Source: Pseudolabrys sp. Root1462 (GTDB taxonomy: Bacteria > Pseudomonadota > Alphaproteobacteria > Rhizobiales > Xanthobacteraceae). Taken from it: a DNA stretch of 64,000 nt. The notes beneath the pieces are model-generated. The model ran no database searches, was not told where the DNA came from, and worked only from the letters and a program-made list of their open reading frames with translations. The stretch's first letter is position 1. The number at the start of each line of letters is the position of its first letter. The stretch is taken from positions 475,412-539,411 of the forward strand of contig NZ_LMFS01000001.1 of the NCBI RefSeq assembly GCF_001426945.1. The letters are read 5' to 3'. Shown here in pieces: positions 36,510 through 48,042 of this stretch. The position numbers and the translations under genes are program-made.

Positions 36510-39500
36510 ATGATCTCCAAATTCTTTATCGAACGTCCGGTTCTCGCCAACGTCATCGCCATCCTGATGATCGTGATCGGCGGCGTGGCGTTGTTCCAAC
36601 TGCCGGTGGCCCAATATCCGGACGTGGTGCCGCCCACCGTGTCAGTGACGACGCGCTATCCCGGCGCCAGCGCCCGGACCGTGATCGATACCGTGGCGCT
36701 GCCGATCGAGCAGCAAGTCAATGGCGTGGAAGGCATGCTCTACATGCAGTCCTACGCCGCCTCCGACGGCTCCTATAACCTGACCGTGACCTTCAAGATC
36801 GGCACCGATCTCAACTTCGCGCAGGTGCTGGTGCAGAACCGGGTGGCGACCGCGGAGGCGCAACTGCCGTCGGCTGTGCAGGCGCAGGGCGTCGTGGTGC
36901 AGAAGAAATCGACCTCGATGTTGCAGATCGCCACGCTGACGTCGACCAATCCGAAACACGACAGCCTGTTTCTGTCGAACTACGCCACCATCAGCCTCAA
37001 AGACGAACTGTCGCGCCTGCCGGGCGTCGGCAGCGTCACGGTGTTCGGCGCCGGCAGCTACGCCATGCGTATCTGGCTCGATCCGAACAAGATGAAGGCG
37101 CGAAGCCTCAACGTCAACGACGTGGTCAATGCGCTGCAGGCGCAGAACAGCCAGGTGACGGCCGGCCAGATCGGCGCGCCGCCGGGACCGGACACGGTGC
37201 CGTTCCAGTACACGCTCAACGTCGTCGGCCGGCTCAACGACATCAGCGAGTTCGCCGACGTCATCGTCAAGACCGGACCGACCGGCCAGATCACGCGCGT
37301 CCGCGACGTCGGTACCGTCGAGCTCGGCGCGCAGACCTACGGTGCGATCTTCAAGGTCGACAACAAGGCGTCCGCCGGCCTCGGTATCTCTCTGTCGCCC
37401 GGCGCCAATGCGCTCAACGTCGCGCAAGAGGTCAAGACCCGGCTCGCCGAACTGTCGAAGAGCTTCCCGGACGGCATGCAGGTCGATGTGCCGTTCGACG
37501 TGACGGTCTTCGTCAATGCTTCGATCCACGAGGTCTATAAGACGCTGGTCGAGGCGGGTATCCTCGTGCTCATCGTCATCCTGGTCTTCCTGCAGGACTG
37601 GCGTGCGATGCTGGTGCCGGCGACGACGGTGCCGGTGACGATCATCGGCGCCTTTGCCGCGATGGCGGCGATGGGCTTCACCATCAACTTCGCCACGCTG
37701 TTCGCCATCGTGCTGGCCATCGGCATCGTGGTCGATGACGCCATCATCGTCGTCGAGGGCGCGGCCCATAATATCGATCACGGCATGAACGGCCATGACG
37801 CCGCGATCGAGGCCATGCGCCTGCTGCTCGGGCCGATCATCGGCATCACGTTGGTGCTGCTGTCGGTGTTCCTGCCGGCGGCGTTCCTGCCCGGCTTGAC
37901 CGGACAGATGTACGCGCAGTTCGCGCTGGTCATTGCCGCGACCGCGCTGATCAGCGCCGTCAATGCCGTGACGCTGAAGCCGACGCAATGCGCGCTGTGG
38001 CTGCGGCCGACCGTGCCGATGGAAAAGCGCAACATCTTCTATCGCGGCTTCAACAAGGTCTATGACAGGGCCGAGGGCGCGTATGAGCGGCTCATGAAGC
38101 GGCTCGTCGGCCATGCCGGCATCGTCACCGTGCTGGCGCTGGTCGCCATCGGCGTCACGCTCTACGGTTTCTCCCGCATCCCGACCGGCTTCATCCCGGT
38201 CGAGGACCAGGGCTACATGCTGGCCACGGTGCAGTTGCCCGACGGCGCCTCGCTGCCGCGCACCCAGGCGGTGATGGAGAAGCTGGACGCCATCGCGCGC
38301 AAGAACCCCGGTGTGGACAAGGTCGTGACCATCGCCGGCATTTCGGCGCTCGACAACAGCTCGAACCTGTCGTCGGCGGGCGTCGCCTACATCATCCTCA
38401 AGGACTGGGGCGTGCGCGGCAAGGCGCTCAGCCTGCTGCCGATGTACCAGTCGCTGTCGCGCGAGCTCGGCGCCATCGAGGAAGCGACGGTGCGCGTGCT
38501 GCCGCCGCCGCCGATCCAGGGCATCGGCAATGCCGCGGGCACCACGGCGCAGGTCGAACTGCGCGATTCATCGACCGATTACGTCAAGCTGCAGACCATC
38601 GTCGATGCGCTGATGGGCAACGCATCGACGCAGTCGAACATCCAGGCCGTGATCTCGTCGTTCCGCGCCAATGTCCCGCAATATCTGGTCGACGTCGATC
38701 GCGTGAAGGCGCAGGCCGTGGGCGTTTCCGTCGATCAGGTGTTCTCGGCGCTCGGCGGCTATCTCGGCTCTGCCTACGTCAATCAGTTCACCCAATTCGG
38801 TCGCACCTTCCAGGTCGTGGTGCAGGCGGATTCGCAGTTCCGGCTGCGCACGCAGGACCTCGATAACATTTCGGTGCGTAACAGTCAGGGCAGCATGATC
38901 CCGCTGTCGACGCTGATCGACATCAAGCCCGTGAGCGGACCGTCTCTCGTCAGCCTGTACAATCTCTATCCATCGGCGACGGTGATCACGTTGCCGGCGC
39001 GCGGTCATTCGACCGGCGAGACCATGAGTCTGATGGAGCAGATCGCCAAGCAGTCGTTCCCGCCGAACACGGTCCTGGAATGGACCGGCCTGTCGTATCA
39101 GGAGAAGCTGGTCGGCAATCAGATGTACTTCGTCTTCGCCATGGCGCTGCTGCTGGTCTATCTCGTGCTCGCCGGGCAGTACGAAAGCTGGTATCAGCCG
39201 GCTGCCGTCATTCTCGCGGTGCCGATCTCGCTGATTGGGCCGGTGGCGACTCTGCTCATCCTCGGTATAGAGAACAATCTCTACACCCAGATCGGTATTG
39301 TGCTGCTGATTGCGCTGTCGGCGAAGAACGCCATCCTGATCGTGGAGTTTGGCCGCGAGTTGCGCGAAGGCGGCCGGGGCCTGCTCGAGTCTGCGGTCGA
39401 AGCCTCGCGCGCACGCTTCCGGCCGATTCTGATGACGTCGTTTGCCTTCATCCTCGGCGTGCTGCCGCTCGTACTGGCGACCGGCGCCGGCGCCAATGCG

Positions 39501-39653
39501 CGGGCCTCGATCGGCATCACCGTGTTCACCGGCATGCTGGCGTCGACCTGCCTTGCGGTGCTGTTCGTGCCGTCATTCTTCGTGGTCATCCGCGGCTTCG
39601 AGGAGTGGATGAAGCGCGGCAAAACCGCCCCGCATCCGGCTCCGGCTGAATAA
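36510..39653 (+). CDS. RND multidrug efflux permease (AcrB/MexB type)
   Basis: 1047 residues, the standard length of hydrophobe/amphiphile efflux pumps, 12 predicted helices and two large periplasmic loops. The start ISKFFIERPVLANVIAIL is typical; the TM4 proton relay GIVVDDAIIVVEG with two Asp, and the later LSAKNAILIVEF in TM10 with the relay Lys, are present. Its gene starts 16 bases after the adaptor gene. It probably exports drugs or toxic lipophiles. The location between pal and cpoB is unusual. Confidence 0.95.
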   Translation: MISKFFIERPVLANVIAILMIVIGGVALFQLPVAQYPDVVPPTVSVTTRYPGASARTVIDTVALPIEQQVNGVEGMLYMQSYAASDGSYNLTVTFKIGTDLNFAQVLVQNRVATAEAQLPSAVQAQGVVVQKKSTSMLQIATLTSTNPKHDSLFLSNYATISLKDELSRLPGVGSVTVFGAGSYAMRIWLDPNKMKARSLNVNDVVNALQAQNSQVTAGQIGAPPGPDTVPFQYTLNVVGRLNDISEFADVIVKTGPTGQITRVRDVGTVELGAQTYGAIFKVDNKASAGLGISLSPGANALNVAQEVKTRLAELSKSFPDGMQVDVPFDVTVFVNASIHEVYKTLVEAGILVLIVILVFLQDWRAMLVPATTVPVTIIGAFAAMAAMGFTINFATLFAIVLAIGIVVDDAIIVVEGAAHNIDHGMNGHDAAIEAMRLLLGPIIGITLVLLSVFLPAAFLPGLTGQMYAQFALVIAATALISAVNAVTLKPTQCALWLRPTVPMEKRNIFYRGFNKVYDRAEGAYERLMKRLVGHAGIVTVLALVAIGVTLYGFSRIPTGFIPVEDQGYMLATVQLPDGASLPRTQAVMEKLDAIARKNPGVDKVVTIAGISALDNSSNLSSAGVAYIILKDWGVRGKALSLLPMYQSLSRELGAIEEATVRVLPPPPIQGIGNAAGTTAQVELRDSSTDYVKLQTIVDALMGNASTQSNIQAVISSFRANVPQYLVDVDRVKAQAVGVSVDQVFSALGGYLGSAYVNQFTQFGRTFQVVVQADSQFRLRTQDLDNISVRNSQGSMIPLSTLIDIKPVSGPSLVSLYNLYPSATVITLPARGHSTGETMSLMEQIAKQSFPPNTVLEWTGLSYQEKLVGNQMYFVFAMALLLVYLVLAGQYESWYQPAAVILAVPISLIGPVATLLILGIENNLYTQIGIVLLIALSAKNAILIVEFGRELREGGRGLLESAVEASRARFRPILMTSFAFILGVLPLVLATGAGANARASIGITVFTGMLASTCLAVLFVPSFFVVIRGFEEWMKRGKTAPHPAPAE

Positions 39654-39770
39654 GCCGCGCCGGGCCACAATCTGGTCGCACTCAAAAGGCTATGCTAGGG
39701 GGACGGCCTTGATCCTCCGGCCTGTCGCTATGGGCCCACGTTACCGGCCGCTTGGCCGTCGAATGAGCCG

Positions 39771-40958
39771 ATGAAACAAAACAACTCGAACAAACCCTCC
39801 TCGGTCACCCCGGGCACGCTATTCCGCTTTAGTCTGGCGATTGCCGTGGTGGCGGCGCTGGTGCTGACGGCGGTGTATTCCGCGCATGCGCAGGAGCGCG
39901 GCGGCAACTTCCTCGACAACCTGTTCAACCGTGGCGAAGGCCAGGGCCAGCCGCAGCAAGACAGCGGCGACCCCGGACCGGGGCAGGGCAGCTCCAACGA
40001 TCTCGTCTCGCGCATGGATCGCATCGAGAACGCGCTCCGCCAGCTGACCGGCACGATCGAACAACTGCAGTATCGCAACCAGCAGCTCGAACAGCAGGTG
40101 CGCGCCCTGCAGGGCGGTGGCGCCGCCGGCCCCGGCGCGATGCCGCCGACCGCGGTGGTGCCGAACAACCAGAATCCGATCGTGCCGCCGGGCCAGCAGC
40201 CGGTGGTCCGCCCGGGCGTGCCTGGCGCGCTGCAGCCGTCGGCCCCGGCGCAGCCCGGCAAGCGTTCCGATGCCTTCGACCCCTCGCGCAGCCCGGCCGC
40301 GCCCGGCGCGCCGCGCACCCTCGGTTCGATCGCGGATGGCACGCCGCAGATCGCCGCGGATGAACCGGTCGGCGCTCCGAACGGCCGTCCGGCCGGCGCT
40401 CCGCTCGACTTGCAGACGCTGTCCGGCAGCCAGCCGCCGCCGGCGTCGCCGGTGGTCAATACCGGCCCGGCGTCAGGACAGGTCGCGAGCACCAACCCCG
40501 CGCTCGGCATTCCGCCCGCATCGTCGAATCCGCCGCGCAACGTGACAAACCAACTGGCCACCCTGCCGCCGACGGCCAAGCCGCAGGACGAATACGACCT
40601 CGCCTATGGCTATGTGCTGCACAAGGATTACGGGCTCGCCGAACAGGCGTTTCGCGATTTCCTGCGCAAGTATCCGAACGAGGCGCTGGTCAGCGACGCG
40701 CAGTACTGGCTCGGCGAGAGCTTGTTTCAGCGTCAGCGCTATCGCGACGCCGCGGAATCTTTCCTCGCCGTTTCGACCAAGCACGAGAAGTCGGAGAAGG
40801 CGCCGAATGCCCTGTTGCGCCTTGGCCAGTCGCTGGCGGCGCTGAAGCAGAAGGAGGCGGCCTGCGCGACCCTGAGCGAGGTCAGCCGCAAGTACCCCAA
40901 GGCGCCCGCCAACGTGAAGCGCGGCGTCGAGCAGGAAATCAAGCGCGTCCACTGCTAG
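39771..40958 (+). CDS. cpoB: Cell division coordinator CpoB (YbgF)
   Basis: 395 residues. A signal-anchor-like start (FRFSLAIAVVAALVLTAVYSAHA) precedes an N-terminal coiled coil (LVSRMDRIENALRQLTGTIEQLQ), a long Pro/Ala linker and a C-terminal TPR domain (DEYDLAYGYVLHKDYGLAEQAFRDFL ... SDAQYWLGESLFQRQRYRDAAESFL). In E. coli CpoB ties peptidoglycan synthesis to Tol-Pal constriction. The linker is longer than usual. tilS follows 39 bases after. Confidence 0.92.
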   Translation: MKQNNSNKPSSVTPGTLFRFSLAIAVVAALVLTAVYSAHAQERGGNFLDNLFNRGEGQGQPQQDSGDPGPGQGSSNDLVSRMDRIENALRQLTGTIEQLQYRNQQLEQQVRALQGGGAAGPGAMPPTAVVPNNQNPIVPPGQQPVVRPGVPGALQPSAPAQPGKRSDAFDPSRSPAAPGAPRTLGSIADGTPQIAADEPVGAPNGRPAGAPLDLQTLSGSQPPPASPVVNTGPASGQVASTNPALGIPPASSNPPRNVTNQLATLPPTAKPQDEYDLAYGYVLHKDYGLAEQAFRDFLRKYPNEALVSDAQYWLGESLFQRQRYRDAAESFLAVSTKHEKSEKAPNALLRLGQSLAALKQKEAACATLSEVSRKYPKAPANVKRGVEQEIKRVHC

Positions 40959-40997
40959 ACTGGGCGCCGAACACCTCGACGCAGGTTTCGGACGTTC

Positions 40998-42095
40998 ATG
41001 TCGCGCGACGCCACCACAGCCATCTCAGCTTCTGAAGCTAAAAGCCTGTTTGCCGGTCTTGCATCGGCGTCGGCCGTGGTGCTCGCCGTGTCGGGCGGGC
41101 CGGACTCCACGGCGCTGATGGTGCTGGCCGCGCGCTGGCGCAAGGCGCTGAAGAAAGGCCCCGCCCTGGTCGCGGTGACGGTTGATCACGGCCTGCGGAC
41201 CGAATCAAAACGCGAAGCGCGCGACGTCGCCCGGCTCGCCAAACAACTCGGCCTCCCGCATCGGACCTTGCGCTGGATCGGCGCCAAACCAAAAAGCGGA
41301 TTGCCGCAGGCGGCGCGCAACGCGCGCTACCGGCTGCTCGCAGCGGCGGCACTCAAAGCCGGCGCCTCGCACATTCTCACCGCCCATACGCGCGACGACC
41401 AGGCCGAGACCGTGTTGATGCGCATGACGCGCGGCAGCGGCCTGAGCGGGCTCGCAGCGATGCAGCGGGTAGCGGCGCTGCCGGGCGACGCCGCCGAGGC
41501 GCTGTTTCTCGTCCGGCCACTGCTCGAAGTTCCGAAAATGCGGCTGATCGCCACCCTCAAGGCTGCGGCGATCGGCTTTGCCGACGATCCGACCAACCGC
41601 GATGCTGCCTTCACCCGGCCGCGGCTGCGCGGCCTGATGCCACGTCTTGCCGAGGAGGGACTGGACGCGGCGCGGCTGACGCTGCTGGCGCGGCGGCTGC
41701 GGCGTGCCGACGCCGCGATCGAGGCGGCCGTGGACGTCGTCTGGCATGGTCTTGCGGGGGACAGGCGAGGCCCGACTCTGGTCTTCGATGCGGCGGATCT
41801 TGCCCGGATTCCCGGTGAAATCCGCCTGCGGCTGATCGGCCGCGCCATCGATGCCGTGGGCACCGAAGGTCCCGTCGAACTGGGAAAGCTGGAGGCCCTC
41901 GTGGAGGCTCTGGGAGTGGGCGTTGGCGCCGGCGTTCGCTGGCGGCGAAGCCTGGCCGGTGCCCTGGTAACGGTTCACCGCGACAAGGTGTCCGTCGAAA
42001 CCGCGCCCGCCCGCCGCGTCGGGCATGGCAGTGCCCGCCGAAATGCCTTAACCAAGGGCGGACCCAAGCGCGCTAGCACGGCAAAATCGCGCTAA
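40998..42095 (+). CDS. tilS: tRNA(Ile)-lysidine synthase
   Basis: Adds lysine to C34 of tRNA-Ile(CAU), switching its codon from AUG to AUA. 365 residues. VLAVSGGPDSTALMVLA is the PP-loop ATP-binding motif; LPQAARNARYRLL, HTRDDQAETVLMRMTRGSGLSGLAAM and the C-terminal part are family features. It follows cpoB and precedes ftsH, as in many alphaproteobacteria. Confidence 0.95.
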   Translation: MSRDATTAISASEAKSLFAGLASASAVVLAVSGGPDSTALMVLAARWRKALKKGPALVAVTVDHGLRTESKREARDVARLAKQLGLPHRTLRWIGAKPKSGLPQAARNARYRLLAAAALKAGASHILTAHTRDDQAETVLMRMTRGSGLSGLAAMQRVAALPGDAAEALFLVRPLLEVPKMRLIATLKAAAIGFADDPTNRDAAFTRPRLRGLMPRLAEEGLDAARLTLLARRLRRADAAIEAAVDVVWHGLAGDRRGPTLVFDAADLARIPGEIRLRLIGRAIDAVGTEGPVELGKLEALVEALGVGVGAGVRWRRSLAGALVTVHRDKVSVETAPARRVGHGSARRNALTKGGPKRASTAKSR

Positions 42096-42236
42096 GATAT
42101 GTGAGAATCGAGCCCTTTCCATGCAGGGACAGGGTGCCTACATTGCTTAAGAAGCGCGTGGGGAGGGTCATCCCGCCGTTTCGTGTAACCGACAAGCCGC
42201 GCCGCCTTAAGCCATGCGCGCGGGTAGGAACGTCCG

Positions 42237-44159
<1,923 letters not shown>

Positions 44160-44180
44160 TCGGGGCTTCTCAGCACACGA

Positions 44181-44204
44181 AACGCCCGCCGCATGGCGGG
44201 CGTT
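44181..44204. terminator. Hairpin after ftsH
   Basis: AACGCCCGCC-GCAT-GGCGGGCGTT, followed by ATCATT rather than a T-run; between convergent ftsH and LysR genes. Confidence 0.7.
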
Positions 44205-44222
44205 ATCATTGCGGCGGCCTTC

Positions 44223-45089
44223 CTAATTCCGGACGGACGAGCGCAGCTGCTCGGCGATCAGGTCGACCACCTTGCCCAGACCGCGAAGGTGCGGCGACCG
44301 TCGCACCCGAATATCGAGCATCAGATCGAGGCCGTCGATCTGCACCACGGTGATACCGGATGGCGGCGTCGTCAGGAGACGACGCGGCATCAGGCTCAGA
44401 CCGACACCTTTGCGCACTAGGGCGAGTTGCAGCCGGGCGTCCTGAACTTCAGCCGCAATGTTCAACTGATAGCCCTTGCGGGCCATCGCCGCCGTGAGCC
44501 GGCTGCGTGCATCGCACGGCTCCGGACTCAGTATCCACGGCTGGCCTTCGAGGGTTCTGGCGCGATCGCGCTTCTTCAGCGCCGTCTTGCTGGACGCGAT
44601 GATGGCCAATGGCTCCTCGCCAACCATGGCGGAGTCGTCGTTCGTCCGGCCGCGCGACAACAGAAAAGCCGCGTCCAAATAGCCTTGCTCGAATTGCTCG
44701 GCGAGGCCGTCGCTCCAGCCCGTCGTGAGGCGCAATGCCACTTGGGGAAACCTCTGACGGATATCGCCGACGATACGGGCAAAGCCATCATCGGCCAGGC
44801 CGGTGGCAACGCCGAGACGCAGAAGTCCTTCCGGCTCGGCGCGCGCGGTCAGATTCTTCATGTCGTCATAGGCCGCGAGGATCTGCCGGCTGCGCGCGAG
44901 AGCTTCGACGCCGAACGGCGTCAGGCCGGGCGGCTTCATGCGGCGGTCGAGCAACGCCGCGCCCAGCGCCTGTTCGAGCCGCTGGATCTGCCGCGTCACG
45001 GCCGGCTGCGTGAGCGGCAGCCGCTCCGCGACTTTCTGAATCGAGCCTTCCTCGGCGAGGAGGACAAAAGTCCGCATCTCATCCAGCAT
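44223..45089 (-). CDS. LysR-family transcriptional regulator
   Basis: 288 residues. HTH: LLAEEGSIQKVAERLPLTQPAVTRQIQRLEQALGAALLDRR. The periplasmic-binding-type effector domain occupies the rest (GLLRLGVATGLADDGFARIVGDI ...). The start MLDEMRTFVLL at 45089 is preceded by GGAG. It is divergent from the MDR oxidoreductase at 45187 and likely controls it. Confidence 0.93.
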   Translation of the reverse strand: MLDEMRTFVLLAEEGSIQKVAERLPLTQPAVTRQIQRLEQALGAALLDRRMKPPGLTPFGVEALARSRQILAAYDDMKNLTARAEPEGLLRLGVATGLADDGFARIVGDIRQRFPQVALRLTTGWSDGLAEQFEQGYLDAAFLLSRGRTNDDSAMVGEEPLAIIASSKTALKKRDRARTLEGQPWILSPEPCDARSRLTAAMARKGYQLNIAAEVQDARLQLALVRKGVGLSLMPRRLLTTPPSGITVVQIDGLDLMLDIRVRRSPHLRGLGKVVDLIAEQLRSSVRN

Positions 45090-45186
45090 TGGCGCGCTCC
45101 GATGCATAATGATGCTGAATATTATGAATTTGAACACATGAGAAGCCAAGGATATGTCTGCGTCACGTTCTGGCGAGGAGGCGACG

Positions 45187-46197
45187 ATGAAGGCGATAGT
45201 GCTCGATGGCCAACCCGGTTTTGACAGTCTCAAGCTGGTCGAGCGGCCGATGCCGCAACCGCGGCGACAAGAGGTCATCGTCCGGGTCACGGCAACGTCC
45301 CTGAACTATCGCGACGTGGAAATCGCGCGCGGCACCTATCACACCGTATTTCCGCTGCCGCTGGTGCCGCTCTCCGATGGCGTCGGTGAGGTGGTGGCAA
45401 TCGGCGAGGATGTGACCAGGCTGAAAGTCGGCGACCGGGTTTGCAGCACGTTCTGGCAGCGCTGGGTGGCGGGTAGCTTCGACATGGCCGAACCGGCGTA
45501 TCAGCGCGGCGGCCCGATCGACGGCATGCTGGCCGAATACGCGCGGCTCGACGAACAGGCGGCCGTGCTGGCGCCTGCACATCTGAGCGACGTCGAGGCG
45601 GCGAGCTTGCCGTGCGCCGCCGTCACGGCCTGGCATGCGCTCCTAACCGAAGGTGCGCTCAAGCCCGGCGAAACCGTGCTCGCGCTCGGCACCGGCGGCG
45701 TTTCGCTGTTTGCCTTGCAGTTTGCCGCTAGCGCCGGTGCCCGCGTGATCGTAACGTCGAGCAGCGACGACAAGATCGTGCGCGCCAAGGCGCTGGGCGC
45801 CGACGCCGGGGTCAACTACCGGCAATATCCGAACTGGGCGGACGAGGTACTTCGCCTGACCGATGGTCTCGGTGTCGATCATGTCATCGAAGTCGGGGGG
45901 CCGGAGAGCTTTGCGCAGTCATTGCGCGCCGTGCGTCGCGGCGGACAGATCAACGTCATCGGTTACCTCGGCGGCACAGAGGGGTCGATCAATCCGCTCG
46001 ATATCTTCCGCCGGCAGGTACGGGTGCGCGGCATTCCGGTCGGATCCCGGGCGTCTTTCGAGGCGATGAATCGCGCCATTGCGGTGAACAGGATACGGCC
46101 GGTCATCGATCGCAGCTTTCCGTGGACCGAGGTGGCTGCGGCCATGCGCTATCTCGAAAGCGGGGCTCATTTCGGCAAGGTAGTACTGGAGCATTAG
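45187..46197 (+). CDS. Zinc-type/MDR alcohol dehydrogenase-like oxidoreductase
   Basis: 336 residues starting MKAIVLDGQPGFDSLKLVERPMP, with GAGGAGG before it. A GroES-like domain contains NYRDVEIARGTYHTVFPLPLVPLSDGVGEV; the Rossmann fold GTGGVSLFALQFAASAGARVIVTSSS binds NAD(P). The usual second zinc-binding Cys cluster is missing and only a single Cys (DRVCSTF) is visible, so it may be a zinc-free MDR. Likely induced by the divergent LysR regulator; substrate unknown. Confidence 0.87.
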   Translation: MKAIVLDGQPGFDSLKLVERPMPQPRRQEVIVRVTATSLNYRDVEIARGTYHTVFPLPLVPLSDGVGEVVAIGEDVTRLKVGDRVCSTFWQRWVAGSFDMAEPAYQRGGPIDGMLAEYARLDEQAAVLAPAHLSDVEAASLPCAAVTAWHALLTEGALKPGETVLALGTGGVSLFALQFAASAGARVIVTSSSDDKIVRAKALGADAGVNYRQYPNWADEVLRLTDGLGVDHVIEVGGPESFAQSLRAVRRGGQINVIGYLGGTEGSINPLDIFRRQVRVRGIPVGSRASFEAMNRAIAVNRIRPVIDRSFPWTEVAAAMRYLESGAHFGKVVLEH

Positions 46198-46377
46198 CGA
46201 GGGCATGACCGCGCTGCGCCACGGCGGCATGATCAGACGCCGGGTCGGGCGCGGCCGGGTCGAGACCCGTAACTGACACGGGCCGAGGGGGAGGGCTTCC
46301 CGGCGGGGCCCGCATCGTCGCCGCTCACAATTGGCACTTCACCTCGGCAACGGCTTGCGATAGCGCTGGGAGCGACA

Positions 46378-47094
46378 ATGACCGCGCCGCCACCCGCATC
46401 TGCCGAAGCCCGCTGGACCTTCGCCGCCTTCCGGCATGGCGCCATCGACGTGCTGCCCTTCGTGCCGGGCCTCGCCGGCTTCGCCATGGCCTACGGCACG
46501 CTCGCGGCCCGCAAGGGCATGACCCTGTTTGAAACGCTGCTGATGAGCGCGTCCATCTTCGCCGGCGTGGTGCAGATGGTCGTGCTCGACAGTTGGCCGC
46601 AGACGCTCACCGCCGGCGCCATTGCCGGGATCGTCGCGCTGACCGCGCTGGTCAATGCCCGCTACCTCATGATCGGCGCCACGCTGCGGCCGCTGCTCGG
46701 CGGCCAGCCGCCGCGCAAGGTCTATCCGACATTGTTCTTTCTGGTCGAACCGCCCTGGCTGATGTCGCTGCGCTATTACTCCAATGGCGGCCGCGATCCG
46801 GCTTATCTGCTCGGCGGCGGCGTCGCCATGTATGTCGTCTGGGTGACGACGGCGATCCCGGGCTACCTCGCCGGCGCGGCGGTCGGCAATCCCAAGCAGT
46901 TCGGCATCGATCTCCTGGTGCCGGCCTTCTTCGTCGCCATGATGGTGTCGCTGTGGCGCGGGCCGCGGCGTTCCTGGGGTCTCATCGTCGGCGCGCTTGC
47001 CGCGGCGCTGACCGAATTTATGTTCGGCGGCTTCTGGTATCTCATCGTCGGCGCCGTCGCCGGCTGTGTCGCCGGAGTCCTCAACGATGATTGA
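46378..47094 (+). CDS. azlC: AzlC-family branched-chain amino-acid exporter large subunit
   Basis: 238 residues with about six hydrophobic helices. FRHGAIDVLPFVPGLAGFAMAYGTLAARKGMTLFETLLMSASIFAGVVQMVVLD is the typical AzlC start (YgaZ type). The product pairs with AzlD to export valine, leucine, isoleucine or their analogues. The azlD start overlaps its end by 8 bases. Confidence 0.92.
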   Translation: MTAPPPASAEARWTFAAFRHGAIDVLPFVPGLAGFAMAYGTLAARKGMTLFETLLMSASIFAGVVQMVVLDSWPQTLTAGAIAGIVALTALVNARYLMIGATLRPLLGGQPPRKVYPTLFFLVEPPWLMSLRYYSNGGRDPAYLLGGGVAMYVVWVTTAIPGYLAGAAVGNPKQFGIDLLVPAFFVAMMVSLWRGPRRSWGLIVGALAAALTEFMFGGFWYLIVGAVAGCVAGVLNDD

Positions 47095-47398
47095 GAGGGA
47101 TGCGTTCGGCTTCTTCGTCACCCTCGGGCTAATGGTGATCGTCGTCTATGTGACGCGGATCGCCGGCTATTGGCTGATCGGCCGGCTGGTCATCGGGCGG
47201 CGGCTGCGGCGCATGCTCGATGCGCTGCCGGGCGCCATCATCGCGGCGACCGTGGCGCCGGCTCTGGTGCAGGGCGGGACGCGCGCCGTCCTGGCGCTCG
47301 CGGCGACAGCTGGCGTGATGATCGTCGTGCGCAAGGATTTCTTTGCGGTGGTCGCCGGCGTCGCCGTCGCGGCGGCGGCTTTCGCTTATGGGCTGTGA
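47087..47398 (+). CDS. azlD: AzlD-family branched-chain amino-acid exporter small subunit
   Basis: 103 residues, mostly three to four hydrophobic helices, with VYVTRIAGYWLIGRLVIGRRLRRMLDALPGAIIAATVAPALV, the AzlD hallmark. Overlaps azlC by 8 bases and forms the YgaZH-type pair with it. Confidence 0.9.
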   Translation: MIERDAFGFFVTLGLMVIVVYVTRIAGYWLIGRLVIGRRLRRMLDALPGAIIAATVAPALVQGGTRAVLALAATAGVMIVVRKDFFAVVAGVAVAAAAFAYGL

Positions 47399-47433
47399 CC
47401 GGACGTCTGACGATGCGCTAGGATGCGCGGGTC

Positions 47434-48042
47434 ATGACTCTGCAAAGCCGCGTCACGCCGTTTGCCGATCTCGTCAGCGATCCCGCGCGCGGGATCCTGA
47501 TGGGCAATCGCGGCGGCCGCATTCATGATCGTTCGCGTCAGCTCGGCACGCGGCGCTGGGCGTCGAAGCAATGGATCTGCTGCGTGCTCGACTTCAAGGG
47601 CCGCCAGCGCAAGGTGTGGGGCGACAGCTACACCGAATTGTTCTTTCTGGATGAAGTGACGGCCTTCGCTGCCGGACATCGGCCTTGCTTCGAGTGCCGG
47701 CGCAAGGATGCCCAGGAGTTTGCCCGGCTGTTTCCGCGTGCGCACAGGGCGCCCGCGATGGATGAGGTCCTGCACCGCGAGCGGCTCGATGGCAGGGCAA
47801 AGCGCCTGCATCGGCAACCGATCGACACGCTGACTGATGGCGTGATGATTGCCCAAAGCAGCAACGTCTTCGCCGTGCGCGGCAAACATCTCCTGCACTG
47901 GACGCCGTCCGGTTACGACGCGGTGCAGCCGCGCCCGCGTGGCATCGACGCCAACGTGCTGACACCGCCGTCAATCGTCGCCGTGCTGGCGCAGGGCTAT
48001 GCACCGCAGTGGCATCCGAGCGCCAAGGCTCAGCCGGGCTGA
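47434..48042 (+). CDS. Conserved-type protein of unknown function with an Ada-like Cys motif
   Basis: 202 residues. The stretch YTELFFLDEVTAFAAGHRPCFECRRKD (67-92) resembles the end of the Ada N-terminal zinc domain, where ASEALAAGFRPCKRC carries the second metal-binding Cys pair; here it is C85 and C88. A C49-C50 pair 35 residues before could stand in for the first pair but is differently spaced. No HTH or methyltransferase domain follows. The 13-bp overlap at its end is with the convergent EamA gene. Function unknown; zinc or damage sensing is only a guess. Confidence 0.72.
   Translation: MTLQSRVTPFADLVSDPARGILMGNRGGRIHDRSRQLGTRRWASKQWICCVLDFKGRQRKVWGDSYTELFFLDEVTAFAAGHRPCFECRRKDAQEFARLFPRAHRAPAMDEVLHRERLDGRAKRLHRQPIDTLTDGVMIAQSSNVFAVRGKHLLHWTPSGYDAVQPRPRGIDANVLTPPSIVAVLAQGYAPQWHPSAKAQPG

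Noticed and set aside
36642-38114. 490-codon open frame on minus opposite the RND permease
   Set aside because: Composition (Asp/Arg/His-rich) and position show it to be a shadow of the permease.
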